Source of the DNA: Dacryopinax spathularia
Lineage: Eukaryota > Basidiomycota > Dacrymycetes > Dacrymycetales > Dacrymycetaceae
Direction: 5' to 3'
DNA length: 64,000 bases
NCBI GenBank assembly: GCA_037974965.1
Contig: JBBPFI010000017.1
Coordinates: 124,001-188,000, forward strand
Part shown: positions 30,072 to 42,212 of the stretch, one piece after another
Numbering within the stretch: position 1 is the first letter of the stretch
Layout of the letters: each line of letters starts with the position of its first letter
Translations under genes and position numbers: made by a program
Notes under the pieces: generated by a model
Databases searched by the model: none
What the model was told of the DNA's origin: nothing
The model's input: only the letters and a program-made list of their open reading frames with translations

Positions 30072-32283
30072 CTATATCCTCCCCCGCTCCCCTTCGCCCT
30101 GCATAGGCTGCGCACCCATCGGTGGCGCTTCACCAGTAGCGACCTCCGTCTCCTCTTCCCTCTCCCGCCCAGTCGGCCCGGCTGAGCTCTCCAGCTGCTG
30201 CTGCTTCTCGTTCACCGCTTGTTCACCTGCGGGCGATTGGACCCCATCTGCTGCTTGTGGGTCTGGCTTGCCTTGTCCTTGCCCTGGTGCTTGGCCGCCA
30301 CGGTGAAGAGTTCGCTTGAGCGTATACTTCTTCATCAAGAATGCTATCAATCTCGTTAGCACGCCCTTCCGAGCGAAACGTATAGAGGGGCGGGACTCAC
30401 AAAGTAGCAAAGCGACAAAAACGATAGGCGTCGCGACGATCCATATAGTCGCCACGCTCCTCGTGAACGCATACAACACCTGGTTCCTCAGACTCTCAGG
30501 CTGGATATCGCTCAGCTGCCTGACGTTCTGCGTCAGCTGGGACTGGGCAGGCATCTGCCAGCCCGTAGCCTGCGCGACCGCAGCTGCCCGGCGCTGGACT
30601 TCGGACTGGTAGATCGCGCCGCCTATTGAGATACCGATTGTCCCGCCGAGCGTGCGGAGGAGACCGAAGGTTGCGGTGCTGGTGGCCATGTCTTTTATTG
30701 GCATTGCGGCTTGCAGGCCAATCAGGGGAGGCTGGAAGAGACAGCCGACGCCGATTGCTGCTACGAGGAGGAAGACTTCTTGTCGTGCGCTGTGAGCAAA
30801 CATGGTCAGCATCGTACTTCGAGAATGGGGTGAAATCAAAGCAGATGGAGAGGGGAGACACGTACACAGAAGAATAGTTATCGAGCATGATCATGAGCCC
30901 AAACCCGAGGGTCATGACGGTCAACCCGAACCACATGACGTATCTGTAATCCCCCGTCTTGGCCACCACGAGCCCGGACACGATCGCGACGAGCGCCGAG
31001 CCCAGGGAGAAGGTCATCATCTTCACTCCTGAGAGGATCGCGCTCGCGCCCATGATCTGGAAGTAGAGCGGGATGTAGTAGCTCGCGCACAAGAACGCCA
31101 CTCCATGCAAGAAAGTGACGAGGAGGATTGCGGTCGTTGTGCGGGTCTTGAACAGCCGAGGAGGGATAATAGCGCTCCGTTTGGTGAGGAGCTCGTTGAT
31201 GCATGCGAGCACGAAGAGGACCCCGCCGATGACGAGGAGGGAGATGGTTTGAGGGGTGTTCCATGCTGTTCCGCCGAAGGAGAAACCGAGCAGGAGGCAG
31301 ACGATGCTGCACATTATTAGGCCGAGGCCGATCCAGTCGAATGTCGCTGCGATTTCGCGTACGGTTTTCTTTGGCGTTGGGTTCAGGTGGAGGAAGAAGA
31401 ACAGCAGTGCGGCTGCGAACCCGCCAGTAGGCAGGTTGATGAAGAAGCACCAGCGCCAAGTGACTCTGTCGGTGAAGACGCCTCCAAGCAAAGGACCAAC
31501 GACAGAAGCGATTCCCCAGGTCGCACCGATGAACCCGGAGTACTTGCCGCGCTCTTCGAGGGAGGTTATGTCGCTGATCGTTATTTGGACGAGTTGCATG
31601 ATCCCGCCACCGCCGATACCTTGTACGCCTCGGCAGGCGGCGAGCCAGATGAAGTTCTGTGCGGCGCCGCACATTGCGGAACCGAAGAGGAAGGTGAAGA
31701 TGGAGAAGTAGAGAGTGGGCTTGCGGCCGATTAGGTCCTACAGCAGTGTCAGCCTCCCATTCTCTCTTACTAACAAGATAGAACCTACAGCAAGCTTGCC
31801 GTATAACGGCGCCACACATGTCGCGGTCAAAAGGTAGGCAGTACCGACCCACTCGTACTCGCTTGCTCCACCGAGTTCCGACACGATCGTCGGTAGTGCG
31901 GTCGATACTATGCGACAGTCAGCCTTGATCCTAACCACGGCAGCCATCCGAGCTCACCAATAGTCTGATCGAGTGCAGCCAAGAATACGGACAACATCAA
32001 GCCTGGGAACACCAGGAGCATATTACTACCACCTCTCGTCAGCAAACCGCATAGAAGTCTACACGCATATCACGCACTTATGTGGGATCTCATGTACCTC
32101 CTGAGCCTTCCAATGTCCCCCGGGCTTAGACGGGTCAATCGCTGCCCCTTCCGTCTGCCCATCTCCTCGTTGCTGCTGCTCCGGGGCGGAGGCGGCTGGC
32201 TGGGCCTTTTCGAGGTCAGGAGGCGGGGCGTCCGAAGGTATTGGATCTGCGTGGGAGTCGACGGGCGTTATGGTTGATGACAT
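30072..32283 (-). CDS. MFS drug/metabolite efflux transporter, DHA2-like (14 TM), copy 2
   Basis: Six exons (32078-32283, 31958-32025, 31789-31907, 30866-31737, 30401-30789, 30072-30343) give 641 residues. Internal exon lengths of 68, 119, 872 and 389 bp are identical to those of the downstream paralogue, so the pair arose by tandem duplication. The motifs are the same: [53 protein letters not shown] and GPLL-rich helices. The N-terminus is hydrophilic and acidic, and the C-terminal tail is longer and Gln/Glu-rich ([20 protein letters not shown]). Divergence is concentrated in the tails, which suggests the transport core is under constraint. The substrate is unknown. No biosynthetic core enzyme (PKS or NRPS) is in the window. 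Confidence 0.9.
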
Positions 32284-32534
32284 CCTTTTCGGTTTGGAAG
32301 GGGATTGGGCTCGGAGTCGTTATGTCGTCAGCTCGGCGTAAGATAGCAGTTCGATGTCAAGCAGTTGGAGTAAGGTACGGGGAGGCGTAAGTGCTGATTA
32401 GCAGCGGGTAAGGTGGATGGCGGTCGTAGCCGTCGTAGCAGTATAAATTAGATGTGGTGAAGCGCCGATCCGTCGCGCCAAATTGCGTCAACGCGTCTTT
32501 CGTCCGGCGGCAGAAGCGGGCAGCGGGGAGTGGA

Positions 32535-32542
32535 TATATATA
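32535..32542 (-). promoter_or_regulatory. TATA-like element of MFS copy 2
   Basis: TATATATA lies about 252 bp upstream of the ATG, at the same distance as in copy 1. Confidence 0.4.
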
Positions 32543-32738
32543 CACCCTTTGGGTTATGTTGTGCTTAGCCAAGTTTACAATTTCCCCAAAGGGGGGCACA
32601 ACTGACAAATCCGCAGCCGAGTGCCGAGGTGTGAGTCGTCCTGTCGCTCGTTGGACCCGATGGAAGGGGAACGATGAGAGAAGGTTGGAAGGGCGACAGG
32701 AACGCCGACGGAAGGCACACACCGCCCTCTTTTCCTCT

Positions 32739-32765
32739 TTTGGGCCGGAACTAGATCCGGTAGGA
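32739..32765 (-). promoter_or_regulatory. Promoter block shared by the two MFS genes
   Basis: TTTTGGGCCGGAACTAGATC followed by CG, corresponding to 29523-29550 upstream of copy 1. Confidence 0.4.
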
Positions 32766-32769
32766 CGGG

Positions 32770-33744
32770 CAGGGCGATCGATGTTGGGCTGGGTAACAGA
32801 ATGAAATGCGCTTAGATCGGACGTGTGGCAAAAAAGCGAGTATCGACTCACCATCTGCCGGCAGCACGCGCGCGCCTCTTTTCGCCCACCCAGCTGCGCC
32901 CGGATCGTAACGGACGACGCGGTCGGTGCAACTGCGCGGGTCGGTCGCGGGGATGCACAGGCCGCCCCCTTCAAACCCTCAGAACCCTGAAAACTGAATT
33001 GATTCCGCTGAAAAAGGTGGGGAGATGAGAAGCACGTGGATGATTGCGTCATTGACATTTGTCCTGGGCACCAAATCGAGACGCGGGTCGATTCGTCTGC
33101 TGGGCTTTGTGGTCCCCTAGGCCTGGGCGCTGCTTATGCCAGTTGTTGATAAGCTACCAACGCAAGCTTCTCTCCCGACTTTGTCTTCTGATCGCAGCAC
33201 GTCCATGACCTCCATAGTGAATTATGACAAATGACCTTATTACCATTCTCACGAACCCATGCTGGGGTCCACACCTGGAGTCAGCCTTCCCATACTTCCG
33301 AACAGACCCTTCGACAACGCCGCGGAGTCATCCATTATCGCCCCTCGGAACCTCCACATAGACATGCGAGTCAAAACCAACAATGTCTTAGAAGCCTCGC
33401 CGCTGCGGCAGGCACTCAGCCGCGCGGCGATCTTTTGCCCAGGCCATGCGCGGTATAAAAGGCTCGTTCAGAGCCACTTTATTCGTTCTGTGCCGAGAGC
33501 CACCTGTCGTTTTTCATCTGCCTACTAGACATGAGGTGACGAAGCGAGGAAACGATGGACGGGTGATATTCTCGTCATCGAGCCCAGCACTGTGGGAGCC
33601 GAAAATGCGGCTTCTGACTGTTGGGTTGCTCAGGTTTTTATCGACGACGGCGAAAATGTCCTGCTGAGAGAACGGGACGCCGTTTGGACTGGAGCGTCAA
33701 CTCACCATCTCGTCGTCCTCTCCCGCGCCTGACCACGGTCCCAT
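32770..33744. other. Divergent intergenic region
   Basis: This lies between the MFS twin (-) and the small family gene at 33745 (+). A TATAAAAGG-like stretch (GGTATAAAAGGCTC) near 33451 on the + strand is the best core-promoter candidate, about 290 bp before the ATG. No gene is seen. Confidence 0.45.
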
Positions 33745-34350
33745 ATGAGTCTCGAAGAGGCAGACACCGCAGCCTTCAACAAAGACGTCCTCGCCCGTCT
33801 AGAGCGATACGGCGCCTTAAACCACTTCAATGCTCTCATAACACTCATCGCCATCATCAAATCCGACCCTGACGATACCCTCAACCCCGCTCTGTGCGAC
33901 ATGGACAAAGCTGCCGACTGCCTGAGGGCAAACCCATGGATAGAGGGGATCGTGGAGACGGCTTTTCACTTGAAGGCGTTCAAGATCGTTCGCGACCTGC
34001 GTATGTCTCCTCCCGAACCGTGAGTGCCGAAGACGGGAGAGCTGATTACCGGCGCGTTTGTAGCAATGTTGAGAGCACCGCCGCTGGAGTGTTTGGACGT
34101 AGACGCCCGGATGCCTTTATGCGACAGTACGGTCAACGGCACGACGGTGATCATCCCGAGCGTTCCGACCAAGCTGGCACCGTCTTTGACTACGGTGACC
34201 CCGCGGGCTGCCGAACCTACGGCCGCTGCGAGCTCTCCTGCTGTTGCATTCCATGGGCAGGGCCCGGCCGATAATAGTCAGCACGATGGTCGGGTTCCCT
34301 CTAATGATCGTGATAACGACGACTACGACTATCATTTTGACTCAGACTAG
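33745..34350 (+). CDS. Small protein with the shared N-terminal helical domain (member S1)
   Basis: Exons 33745-34000 and 34064-34350 are joined by a phase-1 intron and give 180 residues. Residues 5-88 form the shared domain: LARLERYGALNHFNALITLI, then LRANPWIEGIVETAFHLKAF and KIVRDL. The intron falls at exactly the same place and phase as in the two large regulators. The remaining 95 residues are low complexity (Thr/Pro/Ala) and end in an acidic, Asp/Tyr-rich tail (DRDNDDYDYHFDSD). No C-x2-C module is present. It is closely related to the gene at 35.8 kb, and the pair may be tandem duplicates. A role as a small partner or competitor of the large regulators is a hypothesis only. Confidence 0.72.
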
Positions 34351-35114
34351 TACTGACGAGACACACCTTGCCGAGTCGTTCCTCCGCCATCATCATGGAC
34401 GCGGGAGACGCAAGCCGCGCGCGGGGATTAGGATTTGGTCAGGACATGTGCCAGTGGAAGGTCGGTATTGTAATAAGTTACTAACGTACCCCACTGAGAT
34501 TCGTAATGACTTGATCCGGTCTCATTGTTGGCCAGCGTTATTGTGCGTCATTGTCTTGGATGAGAGCCTTCGGTACCCATAGGGGGAGCATATGGAACCT
34601 GTCTCGGAACAAGCGATGCCATTCCTTCCGTCTCTATTGCCCGCGATGGACGAGACACCCATTGTCTGTCGCGGCTTCTGGCAGTGAACGATATTATCCG
34701 TGTCTACTACTCACTGGACTCGTCATCACGTCACCCCGAGACTTGTCGGCAGCGGAGGGAGTTCATCCAATCTCGTGTTGGAAGGCCATCAAGGACTATC
34801 ACCCTCTTGCCGCATACAGCGCACTGCAACTTCTTGGAGCCGGTCTTGGTCTCGGACGAAATGACGCCTGTTCCGAGTGGCAAAGTAGCGGAAGGATGTC
34901 GCGGTCCGATTCGACTCACAAGTCCGCGCTGGCAGGCGTTCAGCCACTATAGGTCAGGTACAGGCTGGCACTCGCCCGTCGTGGGTTCCTCCTACAAGTA
35001 TAAGTACGGGTCCTTTCTAGCTAGAAAAGGTCACCAAGCATCCAGCCTCTCCTCCCCGATCCACCTCGCACACTCGCACCATCCAGATACATTCTCCCTC
35101 ACGTCAAAGCAAAT
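34351..35114. other. Intergenic region
   Basis: No supported gene. AGTATAAGTAC at 34998-35008 lies about 105 bp before the next ATG and may be a TATA element. The following CT-rich stretch looks like a fungal 5' UTR. Confidence 0.45.
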
Positions 35115-35439
35115 ATGAGCTCCTCGAGTAAGTCGGTCCCCGCCCTAATTAACTGCATGGCTCACACTCCCCAGCCGCCAACCACATCATTCGTGGCGCC
35201 AACACGGACAGCAAGGACAGCACCATCATAACCAGCCGCAGCCGCGGGAGCTCCATCTCCGAGCAGCTGTGAGAACCTTCGTCTGACGCCCAGAGCACGA
35301 GATATTGATGCATATTGACAGGCAAGGGGCACGTAAGCAGCGCTGGGCTTCTAATGCAGCTCAACCTGCTGGGGGCTCGCTGCTCAGGCCGGGCGTGTCG
35401 GAGTTTTTGGGCGCGGTTTTCAAGGGTAGCGGAAATTAG
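35115..35439 (+). CDS. Small hypothetical protein, 74 residues
   Basis: Three short exons (35115-35127, 35175-35268, 35322-35439) have good splice signals (GTAAGT...CCCCAG; GTGAGA...TTGACAG) and close in frame. The product starts MSSSTANHIIRGANTDSKDS, is rich in Ser/Arg, and ends GGSLLRPGVSEFLGAVFKGSGN. I do not recognise it. It has no signal peptide or membrane helix. The in-frame splicing, a TATA-like element and a CT-rich leader support a real gene, but a chance combination cannot be excluded at this size. Confidence 0.5.
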
Positions 35440-35823
35440 AGTATGTACGGGACAACGCAGTTACCGGCGCGCCGTCGTCCAGACCGATAGAAGCACGTAG
35501 AGGTGTCGATGCCGCAGCAGAAGCTGTAGCTTTAAAGGCGGCAGAACATAATGTATAAGCAGTGGAACACAACGAGCAGACAGACGTCAACATGGTGCAG
35601 ACCGTCCCCGACCATGCCCCTTACGCGTCGTTCATCCCAGTGCCCCGGCGCTAAATCTCCGCAAGAAGCGGAGGTACAAAAGCTCGGCTCCGAGCGCGAA
35701 AAAAGGTGCGAAGCGGTCGTCATGCCGACGCAGACTGCCTCGTCCCCTACGCCTTCCATACGAGGTCACTTCTTCCACTCCTGTCTGTTGTCTTTTCCTG
35801 TCGATTGTCGTACTCGTCAACGA

Positions 35824-36763
35824 ATGTTACGGCTGTCAGAGGAAAGTCACAAAGAGCGCGATGCGCTTGTCCTCGACCGACTTGCCAGCTATGGCTGTGC
35901 GACCAGTTTCAACGCCGTCCTGACGCTCATCGCTGTTGTCAAGACGAGCTCGGAGCTGTCGGAGTTGCTAGCAGAGGCGGATCAAGCGGCCGCAATGCTA
36001 CAACGAAACCCCTGGATCGTCGGTATCCTGGAGGCTTCTTATCATCTAAAGGCATTCAAAATTGTTCGAGAGCTTCGTGCGGCCTGCTGTTCTGCTCCTG
36101 TCATTCCAGCTAATATATCGTGGACTCCTCCACAGCGGTCCTTCAGCCCATCACCGATGCGGATGTGAGTAGACCCAATCAGCTTAATACTTCCCATCAG
36201 TATTTAACTGGATCGATCTGTTTTTTCAGGTTGTCAAGATTGAACCGCTTGAAGAGACGGAGATCACACCTACACAGACTACACTTCTATGCGCCTCTCA
36301 AACCGACGAACCTAAATCAGAGCTTGCTCTGGTAGACGATGCTACCGCCGGGCTGGAGCAGAGTGACCGGGATTCGGTTAGTGTCGGTTGCGCTCACCAC
36401 TTTCGGATCCTTCGCTGACCTAGACATTAACTTGCATAGCAGCACCCACTGACGGCCGAGCCTGAGTGCCTGGTATGCAAATGGCTGGAATCAGAAGGTC
36501 TATTGGTTGGAGGCCACTTTACCTCAACATCGGGCGTCGCTGCCGCTTTCTTTGCAAACCTGGTACACTGTCACTTCCGCTGCAGAATTCATCTCATGGA
36601 GGTGCTCGAGACGACGGTCCAGCCTGATGCGACACAACTTAAACAACTATCCAAGGACATCATCAACCTTCTCGATGGAATCTGCGATTTGGAGCATTCA
36701 GAGGGAGTGCTGGGCGAGCTTAGCTCACTATGCAGGCAGGATCCGGTATGCGGACCTGCCTGA
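35824..36763 (+). CDS. Protein with the shared N-terminal helical domain and a degenerate Cys region (member S2)
   Basis: Exons 35824-36076, 36136-36164, 36230-36376 and 36440-36763 give 250 residues. The shared domain fills residues 8-85: LDRLASYGCATSFNAVLTLI, then LQRNPWIVGILEASYHLKAF and KIVREL. It ends at the same phase-1 intron as its relatives. The middle is acidic. Exon 4 begins ECLVCKWLESEG and later has VHCHFRCRIH, which looks like a remnant of the C-x2-C-x7-C module found in the related genes. A Leu-rich helix (LKQLSKDIINLLDGICDLEH) follows. The 3' end is uncertain: a donor at about 36745 (GTATGC) and an acceptor near 36816 would replace the last residues with a basic tail containing HDRPKKRSMSKM. 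Confidence 0.7.
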
Positions 36764-37136
36764 GGCCTGTCGAACGTGCTCTCCGAGAGTGAGGACACCC
36801 CTTCAAGCCTCAACATGCAGCCCTAATAAAACTAGGCCACGATCGACCGAAGAAGCGGTCAATGTCGAAGATGGCTCAGGAAGACGGACGAAACGTGTTC
36901 GCGACAGTTAGGATGAACGAATCGATAGTTCAAGCTTCCTGGTTCTGAGTCGCACCCCTTCATCTACTGTAGAGCGAGTCAACGTTCCACAGTCAGTCAA
37001 GGGTCCCGGCATTAACTCGCTCCCTGAATGCTGTATGTCGTGCTATACCGAACCTCCATGATACAACTCGCATGCCAAACCCGCGTCCACGCACAGGTGG
37101 TATACCTAATCATCATCCACCGGGAAGTCTCCCTTC
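36764..37136. other. Intergenic region between convergent genes
   Basis: It may contain an alternative last exon of the preceding gene (about 36817-36950). Nothing else is seen. Confidence 0.45.
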
Positions 37137-38370
37137 TCATTCCTCGTACTCCTTCGCCTCGCCCGAATACGCCGGCAAGCTCTCGAGCCACTTCTTCATC
37201 CGTTCATACACAGCACTACCATTTCTTCAGCAAATGCCAGAAGTATAGATGAGAAAGATCTCACAAAGTGACCGCCTGTCCCGGGGCAACGCGCATAATC
37301 CGCGGCGTAATCCCCTTATAGAACGCGCTCATCCCCTCCCTCTTGAACATCTCCGTAGCGATTTCCAGCCCTCTTCTCCAGCCCTGCGTTGCGGGCGCTT
37401 TCATTGCTGATCCAGCTCCGCCTGTGATGGTGGGGTCGCCTCGCTGGAGACGGGTCTTGATGGTGTCGATTGGCGCGTTGGACAGAGGGCCACATGCGCC
37501 GGAGATCAAGCCGATGCACATGTGTTGCCAGGAGGGGAGGGTCTCCCGTTCGGGCTGTAACCGTGCGACCAGTTGCTTGAGATATGTGTACGTGGTGAAC
37601 GATACTGTCCGGTCGTCAGCTATGCCAGTGGACACGGTGGCAGGAGAAAAGGCGTACCGGCTTGGTTGCTCGCTTGCCTCGCGGCTGTAAGGACGACACC
37701 CCGATAGAGCGCCCTCGCGCCCTCCTCCCTCACGATCGTATACGCGCAATGCGCCGCATTCCTATACTTGGGAATCTCGAGCGGATCGCTCAGGCTATGC
37801 ACCTGCGCCTGCAGTCGGATCTTGACCACCTCCATAGGCGTCACTACGAGCACAGCCTCCGTAGCGCCGGCCGCGAGACCGGAGAGGAACACGCCTGTTG
37901 GGCTTGGCACGCCCGGCTGGGAAGGGGAAGGGAAGGGACGGGAGAGGAGGGACTTGTATTGCTCAAAGGACGAGAACCGGATTGCCATCTTTGGGACGAT
38001 GCCGACTAGGACGGCGCCGAGGCCTTTGTATAGCCCGAGAGGCGTTTCGCGGGCGACGATGTCCCTTCCCACGCGGAAGAATGATCGTGGACGTTCCTGT
38101 ATCTGTGATAAGTATGGAACGTGAGAGGAGGAGAGAGAGCGTGGACGTACACCAGGCTTTCGTGCACGACGCGAGAGCTGCATCCGCACTTTGATCGTAT
38201 CCAGCGGATGACAAGTGAGCGCTTCCATCATGCCTGCCGTCCCACCGGCTGTATCCACCGACACCAAGGTCAGGGGCATTGGATGGCTAGGGAAAGAAAG
38301 ACGCACCGAGCAGATGTGTACCGAAGCTCGCGGACTTGCCAGACTTGCCTTCACCGTTCTTGTTCCCCAT
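37137..38370 (-). CDS. SFC1: Mitochondrial succinate/fumarate carrier (SFC1/ACR1-like)
   Basis: Five exons (38307-38370, 38151-38248, 37658-38096, 37265-37604, 37137-37215) give 339 residues. Three mitochondrial-carrier repeats are present, with signatures HPLDTIKVRMQ, TPMEVVKIRLQAQ and APIDTIKTRLQ. The blocks GLGAVLVGIVPKMAIRFSSF, RQASNQAVSFTTYTYLKQ and the end GQAVTFAVYERMKKWLE are characteristic of the yeast Sfc1p group. That carrier exchanges cytosolic succinate from the glyoxylate bypass for mitochondrial fumarate, feeding gluconeogenesis on acetate, ethanol or fatty acids. It lies in the inner mitochondrial membrane. The gene is head to head with isocitrate lyase, 1.8 kb away, which supports the assignment. 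A related tricarboxylate or oxoglutarate carrier cannot be fully excluded without a tree. Confidence 0.87.
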
Positions 38371-40187
38371 GTTGGCTCAGTATATTCGGAAGTCGAGGGA
38401 GTATGCCAGAGCTGGGAAGCAGACACAAAGGAGAGGAAGAGCGATGAGGGGATGGGGGGAGAGGCGTGGAGCGGAACAAGAGATGGGGAAGTGGGGTGCG
38501 GGGTAATAAAGGAAAGGATGGGCGCTCCGGGTAGGGCTGTCAACTTCGGAACAGGGGGTAGGGACGGCGAGTCGAGGTGGGGAACGGATGAACAGACGGA
38601 AAGGAGCAGAACGGAGAGCTCAACTGCAGCGGCAACGGCGGAGCACCAGAGAGGTGATAAAGAGGCGCAGGCGCGAGAGTCCAACCTGACTCGACGTCAT
38701 ATACACCAGTAGGCCTCCTGTGCGCTGCCCTCAACGGCAACCTAAGAACATGTTGATCACCCCGCGTGAGCGGCTGGGTCGCGTCTGTCTCTCTTCCCCA
38801 GCCGGGGTCGCGTGAAACCGGTAACTTCATCCTCCTGAGTTTCCGAATTTGGCACAACACATAGGGAAGAAGGGAGTGCCCGGTATGCTCCGACCGCTCG
38901 AGGGACTGATCGGTCGAATGATCGGCACATAGAGGTGTCACGTCACGCTACATCCTGCAGCCAGCGTACTACAGGAGAAGCACTACAACACGACAGCTCG
39001 AAGCATGTCTCGTCGCAGAGAGAGTCGTCGCAGCAAGAGGAATGGACAAGACGTAAGGGTCCCGGAAGCTGACTCGATGCGGGGAAGGAATCACATGCCA
39101 CTAGATGTGGCCGAGCGAGAGCTTGTTTAGAGAGTCTATCCGCCTTAGGCTCTTAACGGGTAGATCCGGGTGCGCGTATGCTGAGGAGTGAGAAGGGAAT
39201 TGCCAAGAAGACCGAGCCCGAGCGGAGTGGATTGAGATGCGGGGGCGTTGACAGCCCCGCGTTGGCTTCCTCTGCCGGGCGAAGTCGGAGCGTTGTTGTT
39301 CATACAATGAGCAGACAATATGATTGCGGTTCCTTGCAGCAAGGAGGTCTGCACGAAGTGAGCCACTTTCCCAATAGAGAACGACAGTGGAAGGGTCAGA
39401 CAATAGCCGGAGGCCGGACGAGTCAAGATCCATGCAGGGGCACACGATCCCCAGTTCCCGCCGTTCACGAGCAAGTCCAAGCAAGCTTTGTCGGTCAGCA
39501 GACGTGCATAGCAGAGGTACGTGACAGCTTCCATCCATCCCAGAGAGTTTCGATCAAGCATAGCGAGCGATCGGCGGCTGTTTTTGGTGCGACGCTTAGA
39601 GGGCTGAGAGAGATGAGAGGAGGCAGGTGACGCGCACCCGTCCTTCCCCGCGATTCTCGGTCATGTGAAAACGGCTTCAACCGGGTGGGCACGTGAAAAT
39701 GACAAGGAAGGTCAATTGAGTCGCGGTCGGTGGGCTTCGCGGAATATGATCCCCTTCAGGGCCCGCGACATCTCTCCTTTGCAGAGGCTTCCTTGACGTG
39801 CGAGTTCAACACCTGAGTCGACCGTTAGTTTGGAGATGAACTTGTGTTCACGCGTGCGGTTACACCCGGCCCCGCATTTCGGGGGGCGCAAACCCGTCAC
39901 GCACCTCCTGTGACCCAGTTCGGACATTCGGGCTTCCTGATGGGCTCCAGGAGAACGGTAGAGGCTGACTTGGACGCGCCAGACCCGAGGAACGTTTCCT
40001 CGTTTGGGATGCGGGGTGAGGAGGACCTGGCCAAGTCCCTCCCGATCTCGGCCGAGCGCGATGGTGATCATATACCCCTCGCCGAGCGCGACTTGTCCCA
40101 CTGGCACCCTCTCTTGCCTCCCTGGTCGACGTCTCCCTTCTTGGACCTATCTTGATCTCTACACGACCGCCAAATAATCGTGCAACC
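38371..40187. other. Shared 5' region of SFC1 and isocitrate lyase
   Basis: This is a 1.8-kb divergent intergenic region. Reading frames at 39.1-39.6 kb do not look protein-like. It should hold the promoters of both glyoxylate-bypass genes. I could not identify a convincing carbon-source element by eye. Confidence 0.5.
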
Positions 40188-42029
40188 ATGTCCCGCGTTA
40201 ACCTCCAAGCTGAAGAAGCTGCCTTCCGCGCAGATGTCGCTGCCGTCAAGCAATGGTGGGCGTCACCCCGTTTCGCACGCACAACACGGCAATACACGGC
40301 AGAAGACATCGTCCGCAAGCGGGGTACGATCCGACAAACGTATACGAGCGATCAGGCGGCGAAGAAGCTGTTTGCGCTCTTGCAGGAGCATGCTAAGGTG
40401 AGTCCCCACGAATTCTCTGAATCGCAACCCGGTACCAAAGCATGAATGCAGAACAAAACGCCCAGCATCACCTTCGGGGCCCTGAACACCGTCCAACTCA
40501 CCCAAATGGCCAAGTACCTCGACACAGTCTACGTCTCCGGCTGGCAATGTTCTTCCACCGCCTCGACATCCAACGAGCCCTCGCCCGACCTGGCAGACTA
40601 CCCGATGGACACCGTCCCGAACAAAGTCGAAGAGCTCTTCTTCGCGCAGATCTTCCACGACCGGAAGCAGGCCGAGGAGCGTCTAGCCTTGCCCCTGGAG
40701 AAGAGGAAGAGCCTGCCGGAACCGATCGATTTCTTCCGCCCGATTATTGCGGATGCCGATACGGGCCATGGAGGGCTGACGGCGGTTATGAAGCTTACGA
40801 AGATGTTTGTTGAGCGGGGTGCGGCTGGTATACACGTGGAGGACCAGGCCCCGGGGACGAAAAAGGTTTGTATATGCGCCCCTCTCGATCTCTTACAGCA
40901 CACTGATTATGATGGCAGTGCGGGCATATGGCCGGAAAAGTGCTTGTCCCGATTTCAGAGCATATATCTCGCCTTGTCGCCATGCGAGCGCAGTGCGACA
41001 TTATGGGCACCTCGACGCTCATCGTCGCTCGTACCGACTCCGAGGCAGCGACGCTTATTACGAGCACGATCGATCCGCGCGATCACGGATTTGTAATCGG
41101 TAGCACGAATGCGCAGATCGATCCTTTGGTCGATGTGATGCGGATCGCTGCGAACCAGGGGAAGGACTTGGAGCAGGTGGAACGCGACTGGGTCAAAGCT
41201 GCCGGGCTTTGCACATACGATGCTGCTGTCCTTGCCGCACTGAAGAAACAGACCGGCGCACAAGCACAACAGAAGATCAAAGAGTATACGAGCACACCGC
41301 ATGCGAGCAACGCCGAAGCTCGGAGGCACGCCGCTGCTCTACTCGCTCCTGCTCAGCCGCCCTTCTGGGACTGGGACGCGCCCCGTACACGGGAGGGGTA
41401 CTACCGCTACGAAGGCAGCACGCGTTGTGCGATTAACCGGGCGGTCGCTTATGCGCCGTACTGCGACCTGATCTGGATGGAGAGCAAGAAGCCGATCTAT
41501 GAGCAGGCGAAGGAGTTTGCAGAGGGAGTACATAGGGTGCATCCTGGCCAATGGCTGGCGTACAACCTCAGCCCGTCATTCAACTGGAAAGGTTTGCCGA
41601 TTTCCTTTCCCGGGCAGCATACATGTATACTGATCCATGTTTGCAGCTGCCGGCATGTCCAAGGAAGAAGAACGAACCTTCATCTGGCGCCTTGGGAAGC
41701 TCGGCTTCGTCTGGCAGTTCATCACTCTTGCCGGCTTGCACCTGACGGCACTCTCAACCGACTTGTTCGCAAAACAGTTCGCGAAAGAGGGCATGAAAGC
41801 CTATGTTGAGATGGTCCAGGAACCCGAAGCAGAAGCGGGTGTGGAGGTGCTCACTCATCAGGTTGGTTTCATCTCTCGTTGTCTCTCAGGAGACTGACAT
41901 GTTGGGCAGAAATGGAGCGGCGCCGAGTTTGTGGATAACATTCTTCGGATGGTCAGCGGGGGTTTCTCGAGCACTGCTGCCATGGGTGAGGGCGTCACGG
42001 AGTCGCAGTTCGTCAAGTCGAAGCTGTGA
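40188..42029 (+). CDS. ICL1: Isocitrate lyase
   Basis: Five exons (40188-40397, 40452-40865, 40919-41591, 41647-41861, 41910-42029) give 543 residues, the normal fungal length. It cleaves isocitrate to glyoxylate and succinate, the first step of the glyoxylate bypass, in peroxisomes or cytosol. Diagnostic sequence includes [13 protein letters not shown], the Mg-binding [28 protein letters not shown] with the catalytic KKCGH signature (split by intron 2 between Lys and Cys), [13 protein letters not shown] and [17 protein letters not shown]. The C-terminus is QFVKSKL; the last three residues, SKL after K-x, form a type-1 peroxisomal targeting signal, so import into peroxisomes/glyoxysomes is likely. 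The succinate product is the substrate of the divergently placed SFC1-like carrier. Confidence 0.97.
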
Positions 42030-42212
42030 TTTCACATCTTTGGGAGAATGGAGGTGGGGCCCGGTAGATTCGTTGTACATATACGTCGAGGCGATGATTG
42101 TGATTGATATTGTACAACATGCAATGATCATTTTTGCACTCCTACATCGTCCAGATCGAATGAAAGAATGAAAGGGAAACAACCACGCCCCCATGCACAA
42201 TGTTCTTCCAGG

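Noticed and set aside
39145-39561. 138-codon frame in the SFC1/ICL intergenic region
   Set aside because: No conserved block, no introns, and overlapping frames of similar length on the other strand.
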